Positions 54,694 to 63,155 of a stretch of 64,000 nt of DNA are shown here, in pieces. This DNA is from Martinezella tropici. Its GTDB lineage: Bacteria; Pseudomonadota; Alphaproteobacteria; Rhizobiales; Rhizobiaceae. Each line of letters opens with the position of its first letter. Position 1 is the first letter of the stretch. The stretch lies in assembly GCF_003287875.1 (NCBI RefSeq), contig NZ_QMKK01000024.1, forward strand, positions 1 to 64,000, in the 5' to 3' direction. The position numbers and the translations under genes were made by a program. The notes under the pieces are model-generated. The model was not told the DNA's origin. It searched no databases and was given only the letters and a program-made list of their open reading frames with translations.

Positions 54694-55653
54694 ATGACTG
54701 CCAACGTGCCCGATCATATGAATCCGAAGCGCTCCTTTCAGGCGCTGATCCTGACGCTGCACAATTACTGGGCCGACAAGGGTTGCGCGGTTCTGCAGCC
54801 TTACGACATGGAGGTCGGCGCCGGCACGTTCCATCCGGCGACCACGCTGCGTTCGCTCGGCCCGAAGCCGTGGCGGGCTGCCTATGTCCAGCCGTCCCGC
54901 CGTCCGTCAGATGGCCGCTACGGCGAGAACCCGAACCGCCTGCAGCACTATTATCAGTATCAGGTCATCCTGAAGCCCAATCCGCCGAACCTGCAGGAGC
55001 TCTATCTCGGCTCGCTGAAGGCGATCGGCCTCGATCCGCTTCTGCACGATATCCGCTTCGTCGAGGACGATTGGGAAAGTCCGACGCTCGGCGCATGGGG
55101 CCTCGGCTGGGAATGCTGGTGCGATGGCATGGAAGTCTCGCAGTTCACCTATTTCCAGCAGGTCTGCGGCATCGAATGCGCACCGGTCGCCGGTGAGCTG
55201 ACCTACGGACTGGAGCGCCTTGCCACCTATGTCCAAGGCGTCGACAGCGTCTATGACCTGAACTTCAACGGCCTCGAAGGCGAAGACAAGATCACCTATG
55301 GCGATGTCTTTCTGCAGGCCGAACAGGAATATTCGCGGCATAATTTCGAATATGCCAATACCGAGATGCTGCACCGCCATTTCATCGATGCCGAGAAAGA
55401 ATGCCAGGCATTGCTGGCAGCCGGCGCGCCGGGCGACAGCGAAAACCATCGCCTGCACAAGTGCGTCTTCCCGGCATATGACCAGTGCATCAAGGCGAGT
55501 CACGTCTTCAATCTGCTCGACGCCCGCGGCGTTATCTCGGTTACGGAACGCCAGAGCTACATCCTGCGCGTGCGCACGCTGGCAAAGGCTTGCGGCGAAG
55601 CTTTCCTGCTGACCGATGCCGGCGGCATCAATTGGAACCAGCAGGCCGCCTGA
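54694..55653 (+). CDS. glyQ: Glycyl-tRNA synthetase alpha subunit
   Basis: Catalytic subunit of the alpha2-beta2 glycyl-tRNA synthetase in the cytosol. The 319-residue length fits. It has [37 protein letters not shown] and [19 protein letters not shown], then [20 protein letters not shown], all typical. The partner glyS lies 4.7 kb further on the same strand with four unrelated genes between them. Confidence 0.96.
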   Translation: MTANVPDHMNPKRSFQALILTLHNYWADKGCAVLQPYDMEVGAGTFHPATTLRSLGPKPWRAAYVQPSRRPSDGRYGENPNRLQHYYQYQVILKPNPPNLQELYLGSLKAIGLDPLLHDIRFVEDDWESPTLGAWGLGWECWCDGMEVSQFTYFQQVCGIECAPVAGELTYGLERLATYVQGVDSVYDLNFNGLEGEDKITYGDVFLQAEQEYSRHNFEYANTEMLHRHFIDAEKECQALLAAGAPGDSENHRLHKCVFPAYDQCIKASHVFNLLDARGVISVTERQSYILRVRTLAKACGEAFLLTDAGGINWNQQAA

Positions 55654-55780
55654 GGCGAGCTTCCCAAGGATTGGGCATCGCCACAGCCTATCTTGGCTCT
55701 GCGCTGCCGTTAAAGCCGGGTGACATCGGCATGAAATCTGCCTAGTGTCCCTTGGGTTGCAGTCGCCACGGGGGATTCAG

Positions 55781-56332
55781 ATGCTTGTTCTTCTTGCGAT
55801 CGTAGTGCTGGTCGCGCTCTATGTCGTCTTCGCCTATAACGGGCTCGTCCGTGCACGTCAGGTGGCTGAGGAGGCCTGGTCGGGCATCGACGTGCAGTTG
55901 AAGCGGCGCGCCGACCTCATTCCTAATCTGGTCGAGACGGTCAAAGGCTATGCCGGCCATGAACGCCAGACCTTGGAAGAGGTTGTCGAACTGCGCAACA
56001 AGGCGCAGGCCGTGCCGTCTGGGGATGTCGCCGCCCGAGGCCAGGTAGAGGGCTTGTTGTCGCAGGCACTTGGCCGCGTGATTGCGCTTGCCGAAGCCTA
56101 TCCCGATCTCAAGGCCAACACGAACTTTCTCGAATTGCAGCGCTCGCTGGAAGGCGTCGAGGGCGAAATCCAGATGTCGCGCCGTTATTACAACGGTGCG
56201 GCGCGCGATCTGAACGTCAAGGTCGAGACCTTCCCGAACAATCTCATCGCCGGCCCCTTCGGATTTACCAAGAAGGCCTATTTCGAGATCACCAACGAGG
56301 CGGACCGCGCCGTTCCCACGGTAAAGTTCTGA
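55781..56332 (+). CDS. lemA: LemA-family membrane protein
   Basis: A 183-residue protein: one N-terminal transmembrane helix (MLVLLAIVVLVALYVVFAYN), then a helical domain with WSGIDVQLKRRADLIPNLVE and the family pattern FLELQRSLEGVEGEIQMSRR. GGGGGA lies before the ATG at 55781. LemA and DUF2207 proteins are commonly encoded together, and a DUF2207 gene is present 1.4 kb downstream, with aroA inserted between. Function unclear. Confidence 0.92.
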   Translation: MLVLLAIVVLVALYVVFAYNGLVRARQVAEEAWSGIDVQLKRRADLIPNLVETVKGYAGHERQTLEEVVELRNKAQAVPSGDVAARGQVEGLLSQALGRVIALAEAYPDLKANTNFLELQRSLEGVEGEIQMSRRYYNGAARDLNVKVETFPNNLIAGPFGFTKKAYFEITNEADRAVPTVKF

Positions 56333-56416
56333 GATTTCCGCTATCGGTTTTTCATATCAGGCGGTAAAGGATGCCGACCGCCGGCCATCGGCTGGCTTCC
56401 TGACTGACCAAAGAGA

Positions 56417-57676
56417 ATGATGATGGGTAGAGCCAAACTCACGATTATCCCGCCGGGCAAGCCCTTGACCGGACGCGCCATGCCGCCGGGATCGAAGTCG
56501 ATCACCAACCGCGCGCTGCTGCTGGCAGGCCTTGCCAAGGGCATCAGCCGGCTGACTGGCGCGCTGAAGAGCGACGATACCCGCTATATGGCCGAGGCGC
56601 TGCGCGCCATGGGTGTTGTCATCGATGAGCCTGACGACACGACTTTCATCGTGACCGGCAGCGGTAAGCTGCAGGCGCCGGCTGCCCCGCTTTTCCTCGG
56701 CAATGCCGGCACGGCGACGCGCTTCCTGACGGCTGCTGCGGCACTCGTCGACGGCAAGGTCATCGTCGATGGCGACGCGCATATGCGCAAGCGGCCGATC
56801 GGCCCGCTCGTCGATGCGCTGCGCTCGCTCGGCATCGATGCCTTCACGGAAACCGGCTGCCCGCCCGTGACCGTCAACGGCACCGGCCGTTTCGAGGCAA
56901 GCCGCGTGCAGATCGATGGCGGCCTGTCCAGCCAGTATGTTTCGGCGCTCCTGATGATGGCCGCCGGCGGCGACCGCGCCGTCGATGTCGAGCTGCTCGG
57001 CGAACATATCGGTGCGCTCGGCTATATCGATCTCACGGTCGCGGCGATGCGTGCTTTCGGCGCTAAGGTCGAGCGCGTGAGCCCGGTCGCCTGGCGCGTG
57101 GAGCCCACCGGCTATCATGCCGCCGACTTCGTGATCGAGCCCGATGCCTCTGCCGCGACCTATCTCTGGGCGGCCGAAGTGCTGAGCGGCGGCAAGATCG
57201 ATCTCGGTACGCCGGCGGAGCAGTTCTCGCAGCCGGATGCGAAAGCTTATGATCTGATCTCGAAGTTCCCGCATCTTCCGGCCGTCATCGACGGCTCGCA
57301 GATGCAGGATGCCATCCCGACGCTCGCGGTTCTCGCTGCCTTCAACGAAACGCCGGTGCGCTTCGTCGGCATCGAAAATCTCCGCGTCAAGGAATGCGAC
57401 CGCATCCGCGCGCTGTCGAGCGGCCTGTCGCGCATCGTGCCGAACCTCGGCACGGAAGAGGGGGACGATCTCATCGTCGCATCCGATCCGAGCCTTGCCG
57501 GCAAAGTGCTGCCGGCCGAGATCGACAGCTTCGCCGATCACCGCATCGCCATGAGCTTTGCGCTCGCCGGCCTGAAGATCGGCGGCATCACCATTCTCGA
57601 CCCCGATTGCGTCGCCAAGACCTTCCCGTCCTACTGGAACGTGCTGGCGTCTCTCGGAGTCGCTTACGAAGACTGA
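56417..57676 (+). CDS. aroA: EPSP synthase (3-phosphoshikimate 1-carboxyvinyltransferase), probable second copy
   Basis: Condenses phosphoenolpyruvate and shikimate 3-phosphate in aromatic amino acid synthesis. The 419-residue length fits. It has MPPGSKSITNRALLLAGLA, LFLGNAGTATRFL (Gly98, the position of E. coli Gly96; Phe103 where E. coli has Pro101), RVKECDRIRA and SFADHRIAMSFALAG. The overall sequence is closer to class I than to the CP4-like class II enzyme usual in Rhizobiaceae, so it is probably an extra copy. It lies between lemA and the DUF2207 gene with no aro or cmk neighbour. Confidence 0.9.
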   Translation: MMMGRAKLTIIPPGKPLTGRAMPPGSKSITNRALLLAGLAKGISRLTGALKSDDTRYMAEALRAMGVVIDEPDDTTFIVTGSGKLQAPAAPLFLGNAGTATRFLTAAAALVDGKVIVDGDAHMRKRPIGPLVDALRSLGIDAFTETGCPPVTVNGTGRFEASRVQIDGGLSSQYVSALLMMAAGGDRAVDVELLGEHIGALGYIDLTVAAMRAFGAKVERVSPVAWRVEPTGYHAADFVIEPDASAATYLWAAEVLSGGKIDLGTPAEQFSQPDAKAYDLISKFPHLPAVIDGSQMQDAIPTLAVLAAFNETPVRFVGIENLRVKECDRIRALSSGLSRIVPNLGTEEGDDLIVASDPSLAGKVLPAEIDSFADHRIAMSFALAGLKIGGITILDPDCVAKTFPSYWNVLASLGVAYED

Positions 57677-57769
57677 CGCTCCGCCATCCCAAGGGAGGCT
57701 GAGCGCAGGCATGTTCCTGACGTGAAGCGGCGCCGGCAGCGGCGCCGCGGCCATCCTTTTGGGGGAGTG

Positions 57770-59710
57770 ATGACACGGCTTTGCGGGTTCTTCCTGGCTC
57801 TGTGCCTGCTGCTTTGTGCAACGGCGGCAACGGCTGCCGAGCTCATCACCAGTTTCGATCAGGCAATCGCCTTGCATCATGACGGCTCCATGCGGGTCAT
57901 CGAGACGATCTCCGTAAATGCAGAGGGGCGTGATATCCGCCGCGGCATCTTCCGGGATTTCCCGCTTGTTATGACCGATGCCGACGGCCGCGAGATCGAG
58001 GTGGATTTCAAGGTCGTATCCGTCGAGCGCGATGGACAGCCGGAGGATTGGCACAGCGAGCGCATCAAGGGCGGCGAGCGCATCTATATCGGTAACGCCG
58101 ACAGAAGCCTCAACCCAGGCCCCCACGCATTCCGCCTCACCTACGACACCAATCGTCAGATGCGCTATTTCAGCGATCATGATGAGCTTTATTGGAACGT
58201 GACAGGCAATGGCTGGCTGTTCCCGATCGTCAATGCCAAGGCGATCGTGACATTGCCCGCTGGCGTAGAGCCGCAGCAGCTAGCCTTCTTCACCGGACCG
58301 CTCGGCGCCAACGGCAAGAATGCAAGCGCCAGCGCGCAGGGCAATATAGTCACCTTCGTCACGACCAGACCGCTCGCCATGGCCGAAGGCCTGACGATCG
58401 CCATCAAGCTGGGAAAGGGAGTAATCGCGCCGCCGAGCGCCAGCCAGCAATGGGGCTGGTTCCTTCGCGATCATCTCGATACGACCATTGCCATCGGCGG
58501 GCTGATCCTGCTGTTTGTCTACTATATGCGCAGCTGGATCGCCGTCGGCCGCGATCCTCCGCCCGGCGTCATGGTCCCGCGCTGGGACCCGCCCGAAGGC
58601 ATCTCGCCGGCGCTGGTCAATTACATCGACAACAAGGGCTTCGCCAGCTCCGGCTGGACGGCATTCTCGGCAACGGCGATCGATCTTGCCGTGCGCGGCT
58701 ATGTGATCCTCGACGACCTGCAGAAAAAAGTGGTCATCCGTCCAACCGGCAAGGCAGGCAGCGATCTCGGCGGCGGCGACAAGGTGATCATGCAGGCTGT
58801 CGGACCATTCTCGCCGCTTGTCATCGACAGGGAAAACGGCGAAGCGGTGCAGCGGCTCGGCTCGAAATTCCGCGGCGCCATCGAGCGCGACCATCGCGGC
58901 GAATATTACAAGGCAAACGCGCTCTACGTCATTGCCGGCATAGCGCTCTCGATCCTCATCCTGGCGTCCATCGTCCTCTTCGGCCGCCTGCACGAGAATG
59001 CCCTGCCGCTCATCATCGTACCTGGCTTCCTGTCGATCTTTGTGACGCTGTTCGCCAGCTCGATCGGCCGCAGGTTCCGCAGGCATAATGCCAGCCTTGC
59101 CCAGCGCATCATTTCCGTCCTGGTCTTTGCCTTCTTCGGCTTCGTCTTGGTATCGACTGCCGTCAGCGGCTTTGCCGCCGCCGTCGTGCCGTTATGGGAA
59201 GCGGGCCTGCTGCCGCTGGTCGCCGGCATCGTCGGCATTTTCGCACTCAATGTCGTCTTCTATTTTCTGATGGGCGCGCCGACGCCGCTCGGACGCAAGA
59301 TGATGGATGGCATCGCCGGTCTCCGGCAATATCTGACGCTGGCCGAACGTGACCGAATGAACATGCAGGGCGCGCCGCAGATGTCGCCGCAGCATTTCGA
59401 AAAACTGCTGCCCTATGCCGTCGCACTCGGCGTCGAAAAGCCCTGGTCCAGTGCTTTCGAGGCCTGGCTCGCGACGGCTGCGGGTGCCGCGGCGGCGGCC
59501 TATGCGCCGATCTGGTATTCCGGCAACTTCAACCCCGGCAATATCGGCGGAACGATCGGCGATTTCTCCTCTTCCATGGCATCGACCGTAGCCTCGACGA
59601 TTCCCGCACCGGTATCGAGTTCATCCTCCGCCTTCGGCGATAGTGGTGGGGGCGGAGGCGGAGGGTTCTCCGGTGGCGGCGGTGGCGGCGGAGGCGGAGG
59701 AGGGTGGTAG
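57770..59710 (+). CDS. DUF2207 membrane protein with poly-Gly tail
   Basis: A 646-residue protein: signal peptide (about 1-24, ending ATAA), an extracytoplasmic DUF2207 domain (about 25-240; [20 protein letters not shown]), and transmembrane segments near 250-270, 400-440 and 455-510. A cytosolic part precedes a tail of Ser and Gly ending in [28 protein letters not shown] lies before the ATG at 57770. Partnership with LemA is common; the role is unknown. Confidence 0.88.
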   Translation: MTRLCGFFLALCLLLCATAATAAELITSFDQAIALHHDGSMRVIETISVNAEGRDIRRGIFRDFPLVMTDADGREIEVDFKVVSVERDGQPEDWHSERIKGGERIYIGNADRSLNPGPHAFRLTYDTNRQMRYFSDHDELYWNVTGNGWLFPIVNAKAIVTLPAGVEPQQLAFFTGPLGANGKNASASAQGNIVTFVTTRPLAMAEGLTIAIKLGKGVIAPPSASQQWGWFLRDHLDTTIAIGGLILLFVYYMRSWIAVGRDPPPGVMVPRWDPPEGISPALVNYIDNKGFASSGWTAFSATAIDLAVRGYVILDDLQKKVVIRPTGKAGSDLGGGDKVIMQAVGPFSPLVIDRENGEAVQRLGSKFRGAIERDHRGEYYKANALYVIAGIALSILILASIVLFGRLHENALPLIIVPGFLSIFVTLFASSIGRRFRRHNASLAQRIISVLVFAFFGFVLVSTAVSGFAAAVVPLWEAGLLPLVAGIVGIFALNVVFYFLMGAPTPLGRKMMDGIAGLRQYLTLAERDRMNMQGAPQMSPQHFEKLLPYAVALGVEKPWSSAFEAWLATAAGAAAAAYAPIWYSGNFNPGNIGGTIGDFSSSMASTVASTIPAPVSSSSSAFGDSGGGGGGGFSGGGGGGGGGGGW

Positions 59711-59715
59711 CTGAT

Positions 59716-59842
59716 CACCTCCCCCTTGAGGGGAGGTCGCCGCGAAGCGGCGGGTGGGGGTGACAATTGGTTGGCTGCGGAGGTTGCCGCGATCACCCCA
59801 CCCCGGCACTTTGTGCCGACCCTCCCCCTCAAGGGGAGGGTG
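59716..59842. repeat. Palindromic intergenic repeat, copy A (full)
   Basis: 127 bp starting CACCTCCCCCTTGAGGGG and ending CCCCTCAAGGGGAGGGTG; the ends are inverted copies. Inner parts include GCCGCGAAGCGGCGGGTGGGGGTGA and ATCACCCCACCCCGGCAC. It lies 5 nt after the DUF2207 stop and may act as a transcription terminator or mRNA stabiliser. It resembles the RIME-type palindromic elements of rhizobia. Confidence 0.88.
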
Positions 59843-59891
59843 TTTGTCCCGACGCATCAACTTCGCTGTCTCAGCAATACGGAGATCTTCG

Positions 59892-60344
59892 ATGCCCCAA
59901 AAGCCCTCCAAGCTCGATCGCTTCAAAATCGCCAGCCGCCGCCTGCGCGCCGGTTCGACCGATGCGGAAGCCAAGCTCTGGAAGCATCTATGGCGCATCC
60001 CGATCGAAGGGACGCATTTTCGCCGGCAGGTTCCGATCGGGCGTTATTTCGCTGATTTCGCCTGTCATCAGATCGGTCTCATTATTGAGCTGGATGGCAG
60101 CCAGCATCAGGCAGATGCGGCAAGGCGTTATGATGCCGAGCGCACGGCATTTCTTGAAAGCCAAGGCTATCATGTCGTCCGATTCTGGAATGCCGAGATC
60201 ATGGATGAGGTCGAGGCTGTCCTGGACACGATATTTGCCATTGTGCAGCAGCGCCAAATTTTGCTAGCAGAGGCCGACCGTTTTCACCCCACTCCGGCAC
60301 GCCGTGCCGACCCTCTCTCTCAAGGGGAGGGTGAGGAACCTTGA
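59892..60344 (+). CDS. DUF559 endonuclease-like protein
   Basis: A 150-residue protein of the DUF559 family (restriction-endonuclease/Vsr-like fold). It has [46 protein letters not shown] and [18 protein letters not shown]; the Asp/Glu pair in ADFA and IELDG is the putative metal site. The last 20 residues (from [16 protein letters not shown]) come from a repeat element that overlaps the end of the gene. The stop is 1 nt before the glyS start. A DNA-repair or nuclease role is inferred from fold only. Confidence 0.85.
   Translation: MPQKPSKLDRFKIASRRLRAGSTDAEAKLWKHLWRIPIEGTHFRRQVPIGRYFADFACHQIGLIIELDGSQHQADAARRYDAERTAFLESQGYHVVRFWNAEIMDEVEAVLDTIFAIVQQRQILLAEADRFHPTPARRADPLSQGEGEEP
60284..60333. 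repeat. Palindromic repeat, copy B (3' half)
   Basis: 50 bp matching the 3' half of copies A and C (TTTCACCCCACTCCGGCAC, then CTCTCAAGGGGAGGGTG). It lies inside the DUF559 gene, providing codons 131-147, and its end forms part of the glyS ribosome binding region (GGGTGAGGA). Confidence 0.85.
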
Positions 60345-60345
60345 C

Positions 60346-62571
60346 ATGCCCGATCTCCTTCTCGAACTCCGCTCCGAGGAAATTCCCGCCCGTATGCAGC
60401 GCAAGGCCGCCGGCGACCTGAAGAAGCTGGTGACCGACGCCCTCATCGAAGCAGGTCTTTCCTACGAAGGTGCCAGGGAATATTGGACGCCGCGGCGCCT
60501 CACGCTCGATATTCGCGGCCTGACGGCGCGCTCGGCCGATGTGCGCGAGGAGCGCAAGGGGCCGCGCACCGATGCCAACGAAAAGGCGATCGAAGGTTTT
60601 CTGCGCGGTGCTGGCCTTTCTTCAGTTTCGGAAGCCCAGGTCCAGAGCGACCCGAAGAAGGGCGATTTCTACGTGGCGATCATTTCCAAGCCCGGCCGTG
60701 CTGCCGAGGAAATCGTCGCCGCGGTCATGCCCGACATCATCAGAAATTTCCCTTGGCCGAAGTCGATGCGCTGGGGCAAGGCCTCGGTGAAGCCCGGTTC
60801 GCTGCGCTGGGTGCGCCCGCTGCAGTCGATCGTCTGCACCTTCGGCACCGAGCATGAAGAAACCACGGTCATCCCCTTCGAGATCGACGGCATCGTCGCC
60901 TCGAACGTGACCTATGGCCATCGCTTCCATGCGCCAGGCCCGATCACGGTTAAGCGTTTCGAGGATTATGCCTCGAGCCTGGAAAAGGCCTATGTCGTTC
61001 TCGATGCCGAGCGCCGCAAGGACATCATCCTGCATGATGCCCGCGATGTCGCCTTTGCCAATGGTCTCGAACTGGTTGAGGATGAAGGCCTGCTGGAGGA
61101 AGTTTCCGGCCTTGTCGAATGGCCGCAGGTGCTGATGGGCTCCTTCGAGGAGGATTATCTCTCGATCCCATCCGAGATCATCCGCCTGACCATCAAGACC
61201 AACCAGAAATGTTTCGTCACGCGGCCGCAAGGCTCTCACCTCCCCCTTGAGGGGGGAGGTCGCAGCGAAGCTGCGGGTGGGGGTGATCTTTCGTCCCGAC
61301 GAAATCACCCCACCCCGGCACTGCGTGCCGCCGCCCCTCAAGGGGAGGGTGCGCTGTCCAACCGCTTCATTCTCGTTGCCAATATCCAGGCGACGGATGG
61401 CGGCAAGGAAATCATCCACGGCAACGGCAAGGTCGTGCGCGCCCGTCTATCCGACGCGCTGCACTTCTGGAAGCGCGACCAGGGCGATCTGCCCGATCTC
61501 GAAACGCTGGAAGCCTCCGCTGAAAAGTTCGGCCTCGATCTGAAGAAGCCGCTCGATCAGCGCATGGCGAAGCTTGATGCGCTCAACGTCACCTTCCATG
61601 CCAAGCTCGGCAGCCAGGGCGAACGTGTTGCCCGCATCCGTGCGCTGGCCGCTGACCTCGCCAAGATCACCGGCGCCGATGCCACCCTGGTCGACCGCGC
61701 CGTCGTGCTCGCCAAGGCTGATCTGCGCACCGAAGCCGTCGGCGAATTTCCCGAACTGCAGGGCGTCATGGGCCGCAAATACGCGTCGCTGCAGGGCGAG
61801 AATGCCTCGATCGCGACGGCTATCGAAGATCACTACAAGCCGCAAGGCCCGTCCGATCGTGTCCCCGAGGACAAGGTTGCGATCACGGTTGCGCTTGCCG
61901 ACAAGCTGGATACGCTCGTCGGCTTCTGGGCGATCGACGAGAAGCCGACGGGCTCGAAGGACCCTTACGCTCTGCGTCGTGCCGCCCTGGGCGTCGTCCG
62001 TATTTTGCTGGAGCGGGGCGTCCGCCTGCCGCTATTGGCGACCACCAGGGATGCCGATCTGCTCGCCTTCTTCCATGACCGCCTGAAGGTCTATCTCCGC
62101 GATCTCGGCGCCCGTCATGACCTCATCGACGCCGTGCTGACGCCGGAGGCCGACGATCTGCTGATGGTCGCCCGCCGCGTCGAGGCGCTGACCGCCTTCA
62201 TCACCTCCGAGGACGGCAAAAACCTCTTGGCCGGCACCAAGCGCGCCACCCAGCTTCTGGCCGCCGAAGAGAAGAAGGGCACCGTCGTTGCCGATGGCGT
62301 TTCGGAAGCCTTGCTGAAACTCGATGCCGAAAAGGATCTCTTTGCTGCCGTGAAGGCCGCCTCTGCCGAGGCCTCCGGCGCGATCGCCAAGGAGGATTTC
62401 CGCTCGGCCATGGCAGCCCTTTCCAAGCTGCGCGCACCCGTCGACCGCTTCTTCGAAGACGTGCTCGTCAATGATGAAGATGCCGCCATCCGCGCCAATC
62501 GCCTGGCGCTGCTGCGCCTGATCCGTCAGGCGACCGGCACGGTCGCGGACTTCTCGAAGATCGCGGGATAA
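60346..62571 (+). CDS. glyS: Glycyl-tRNA synthetase beta subunit with an in-frame repeat insertion
   Basis: tRNA-binding subunit of glycyl-tRNA synthetase. It has 741 residues from ATG 60346 ([17 protein letters not shown]). Family landmarks are [67 protein letters not shown] and [16 protein letters not shown]. Residues 298-335 are encoded by a palindromic repeat and interrupt the turn between NQKCFVTRP and NRFILVANI, which is short in E. coli GlyS. The insertion is exactly 38 codons and the frame is kept, so a full-length enzyme is expected. Unless a second glyS exists, this is an essential gene. Confidence 0.95.
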   Translation: MPDLLLELRSEEIPARMQRKAAGDLKKLVTDALIEAGLSYEGAREYWTPRRLTLDIRGLTARSADVREERKGPRTDANEKAIEGFLRGAGLSSVSEAQVQSDPKKGDFYVAIISKPGRAAEEIVAAVMPDIIRNFPWPKSMRWGKASVKPGSLRWVRPLQSIVCTFGTEHEETTVIPFEIDGIVASNVTYGHRFHAPGPITVKRFEDYASSLEKAYVVLDAERRKDIILHDARDVAFANGLELVEDEGLLEEVSGLVEWPQVLMGSFEEDYLSIPSEIIRLTIKTNQKCFVTRPQGSHLPLEGGGRSEAAGGGDLSSRRNHPTPALRAAAPQGEGALSNRFILVANIQATDGGKEIIHGNGKVVRARLSDALHFWKRDQGDLPDLETLEASAEKFGLDLKKPLDQRMAKLDALNVTFHAKLGSQGERVARIRALAADLAKITGADATLVDRAVVLAKADLRTEAVGEFPELQGVMGRKYASLQGENASIATAIEDHYKPQGPSDRVPEDKVAITVALADKLDTLVGFWAIDEKPTGSKDPYALRRAALGVVRILLERGVRLPLLATTRDADLLAFFHDRLKVYLRDLGARHDLIDAVLTPEADDLLMVARRVEALTAFITSEDGKNLLAGTKRATQLLAAEEKKGTVVADGVSEALLKLDAEKDLFAAVKAASAEASGAIAKEDFRSAMAALSKLRAPVDRFFEDVLVNDEDAAIRANRLALLRLIRQATGTVADFSKIAG
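61237..61350. repeat. Palindromic repeat, copy C, inside glyS
   Basis: 114 bp from CACCTCCCCCTTGAGGGG to CCCCTCAAGGGGAGGGT (a further G at 61351 matches but belongs to the next codon). Shorter than copy A in its centre, with a length that is a multiple of three. It encodes 38 residues, beginning [17 protein letters not shown] and ending [15 protein letters not shown]. Confidence 0.9.
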
Positions 62572-62585
62572 GACATGGGGGCGCG

Positions 62586-63080
62586 ATGACCGGAAAGATC
62601 CTCGTCAGCGCCTGCCTCATGGGCCATGCCGTCCGCTATGACGGCCGTTCCAAGCCGCTTGTCCATCCGGCGATCGATCGCTGGCGCGAGGAGGGGCTGT
62701 TGGTGACGATCTGTCCGGAAATGTCTGCCGGCATGGCGGTGCCAAGGCCGCCGGCCGAAATTGCAGGCGGTGCGACCGGCGAGGACGTGCTTGCCGGCTC
62801 GGCGCGCGTGATGGAGATCACCGGCGGTGATGTCACGGCGGAGTTTCGCCAGGCGGCGGAAAATGCGCTGGCGCTCGCCAAGGAAACCGGCTGTCGTTAC
62901 GCTCTTCTGATCGACGGCAGCCCATCCTGTGGTTCGGGTTTTATCTATGATGGTACATTTTCCGGCGGCAAGCAGAGCGGCCTCGGCGTCACGGCGGCGC
63001 TGCTCAAGCAGGCCGGTATAGAGGTCTATTCCGATCGCGAGATCGACCTGCTGGTTGAGCGCCTGAAGGGCACAGACTGA
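62586..63080 (+). CDS. DUF523 protein
   Basis: A 164-residue cytosolic protein matching DUF523: ILVSACLMGHAVRYDGRSK, LVTICPEMSAGMAVPRPPAE and LLIDGSPSCGSGFIYDGTFSG. Four cysteines are conserved in pattern, suggesting a metal or thiol role; the reaction is unknown. It begins 14 nt after glyS and is probably cotranscribed. A bidirectional terminator follows. Confidence 0.9.
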   Translation: MTGKILVSACLMGHAVRYDGRSKPLVHPAIDRWREEGLLVTICPEMSAGMAVPRPPAEIAGGATGEDVLAGSARVMEITGGDVTAEFRQAAENALALAKETGCRYALLIDGSPSCGSGFIYDGTFSGGKQSGLGVTAALLKQAGIEVYSDREIDLLVERLKGTD

Positions 63081-63105
63081 CGCAGTAAAAGCTTTGCTCT
63101 AAAGA

Positions 63106-63138
63106 AAACCGCCGGACGCGAGCCCGGCGGTTTCCCAT
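63106..63138. terminator. Bidirectional terminator between DUF523 and the receptor gene
   Basis: AAACCGCCGG and CCGGCGGTTT form a perfect 10-bp stem with an 8-nt loop. CCCATTTTT follows on the plus strand; GTTTTCTTTAG on the minus strand. Confidence 0.88.
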
Positions 63139-63155
63139 TTTTGCAACTGTACTGA

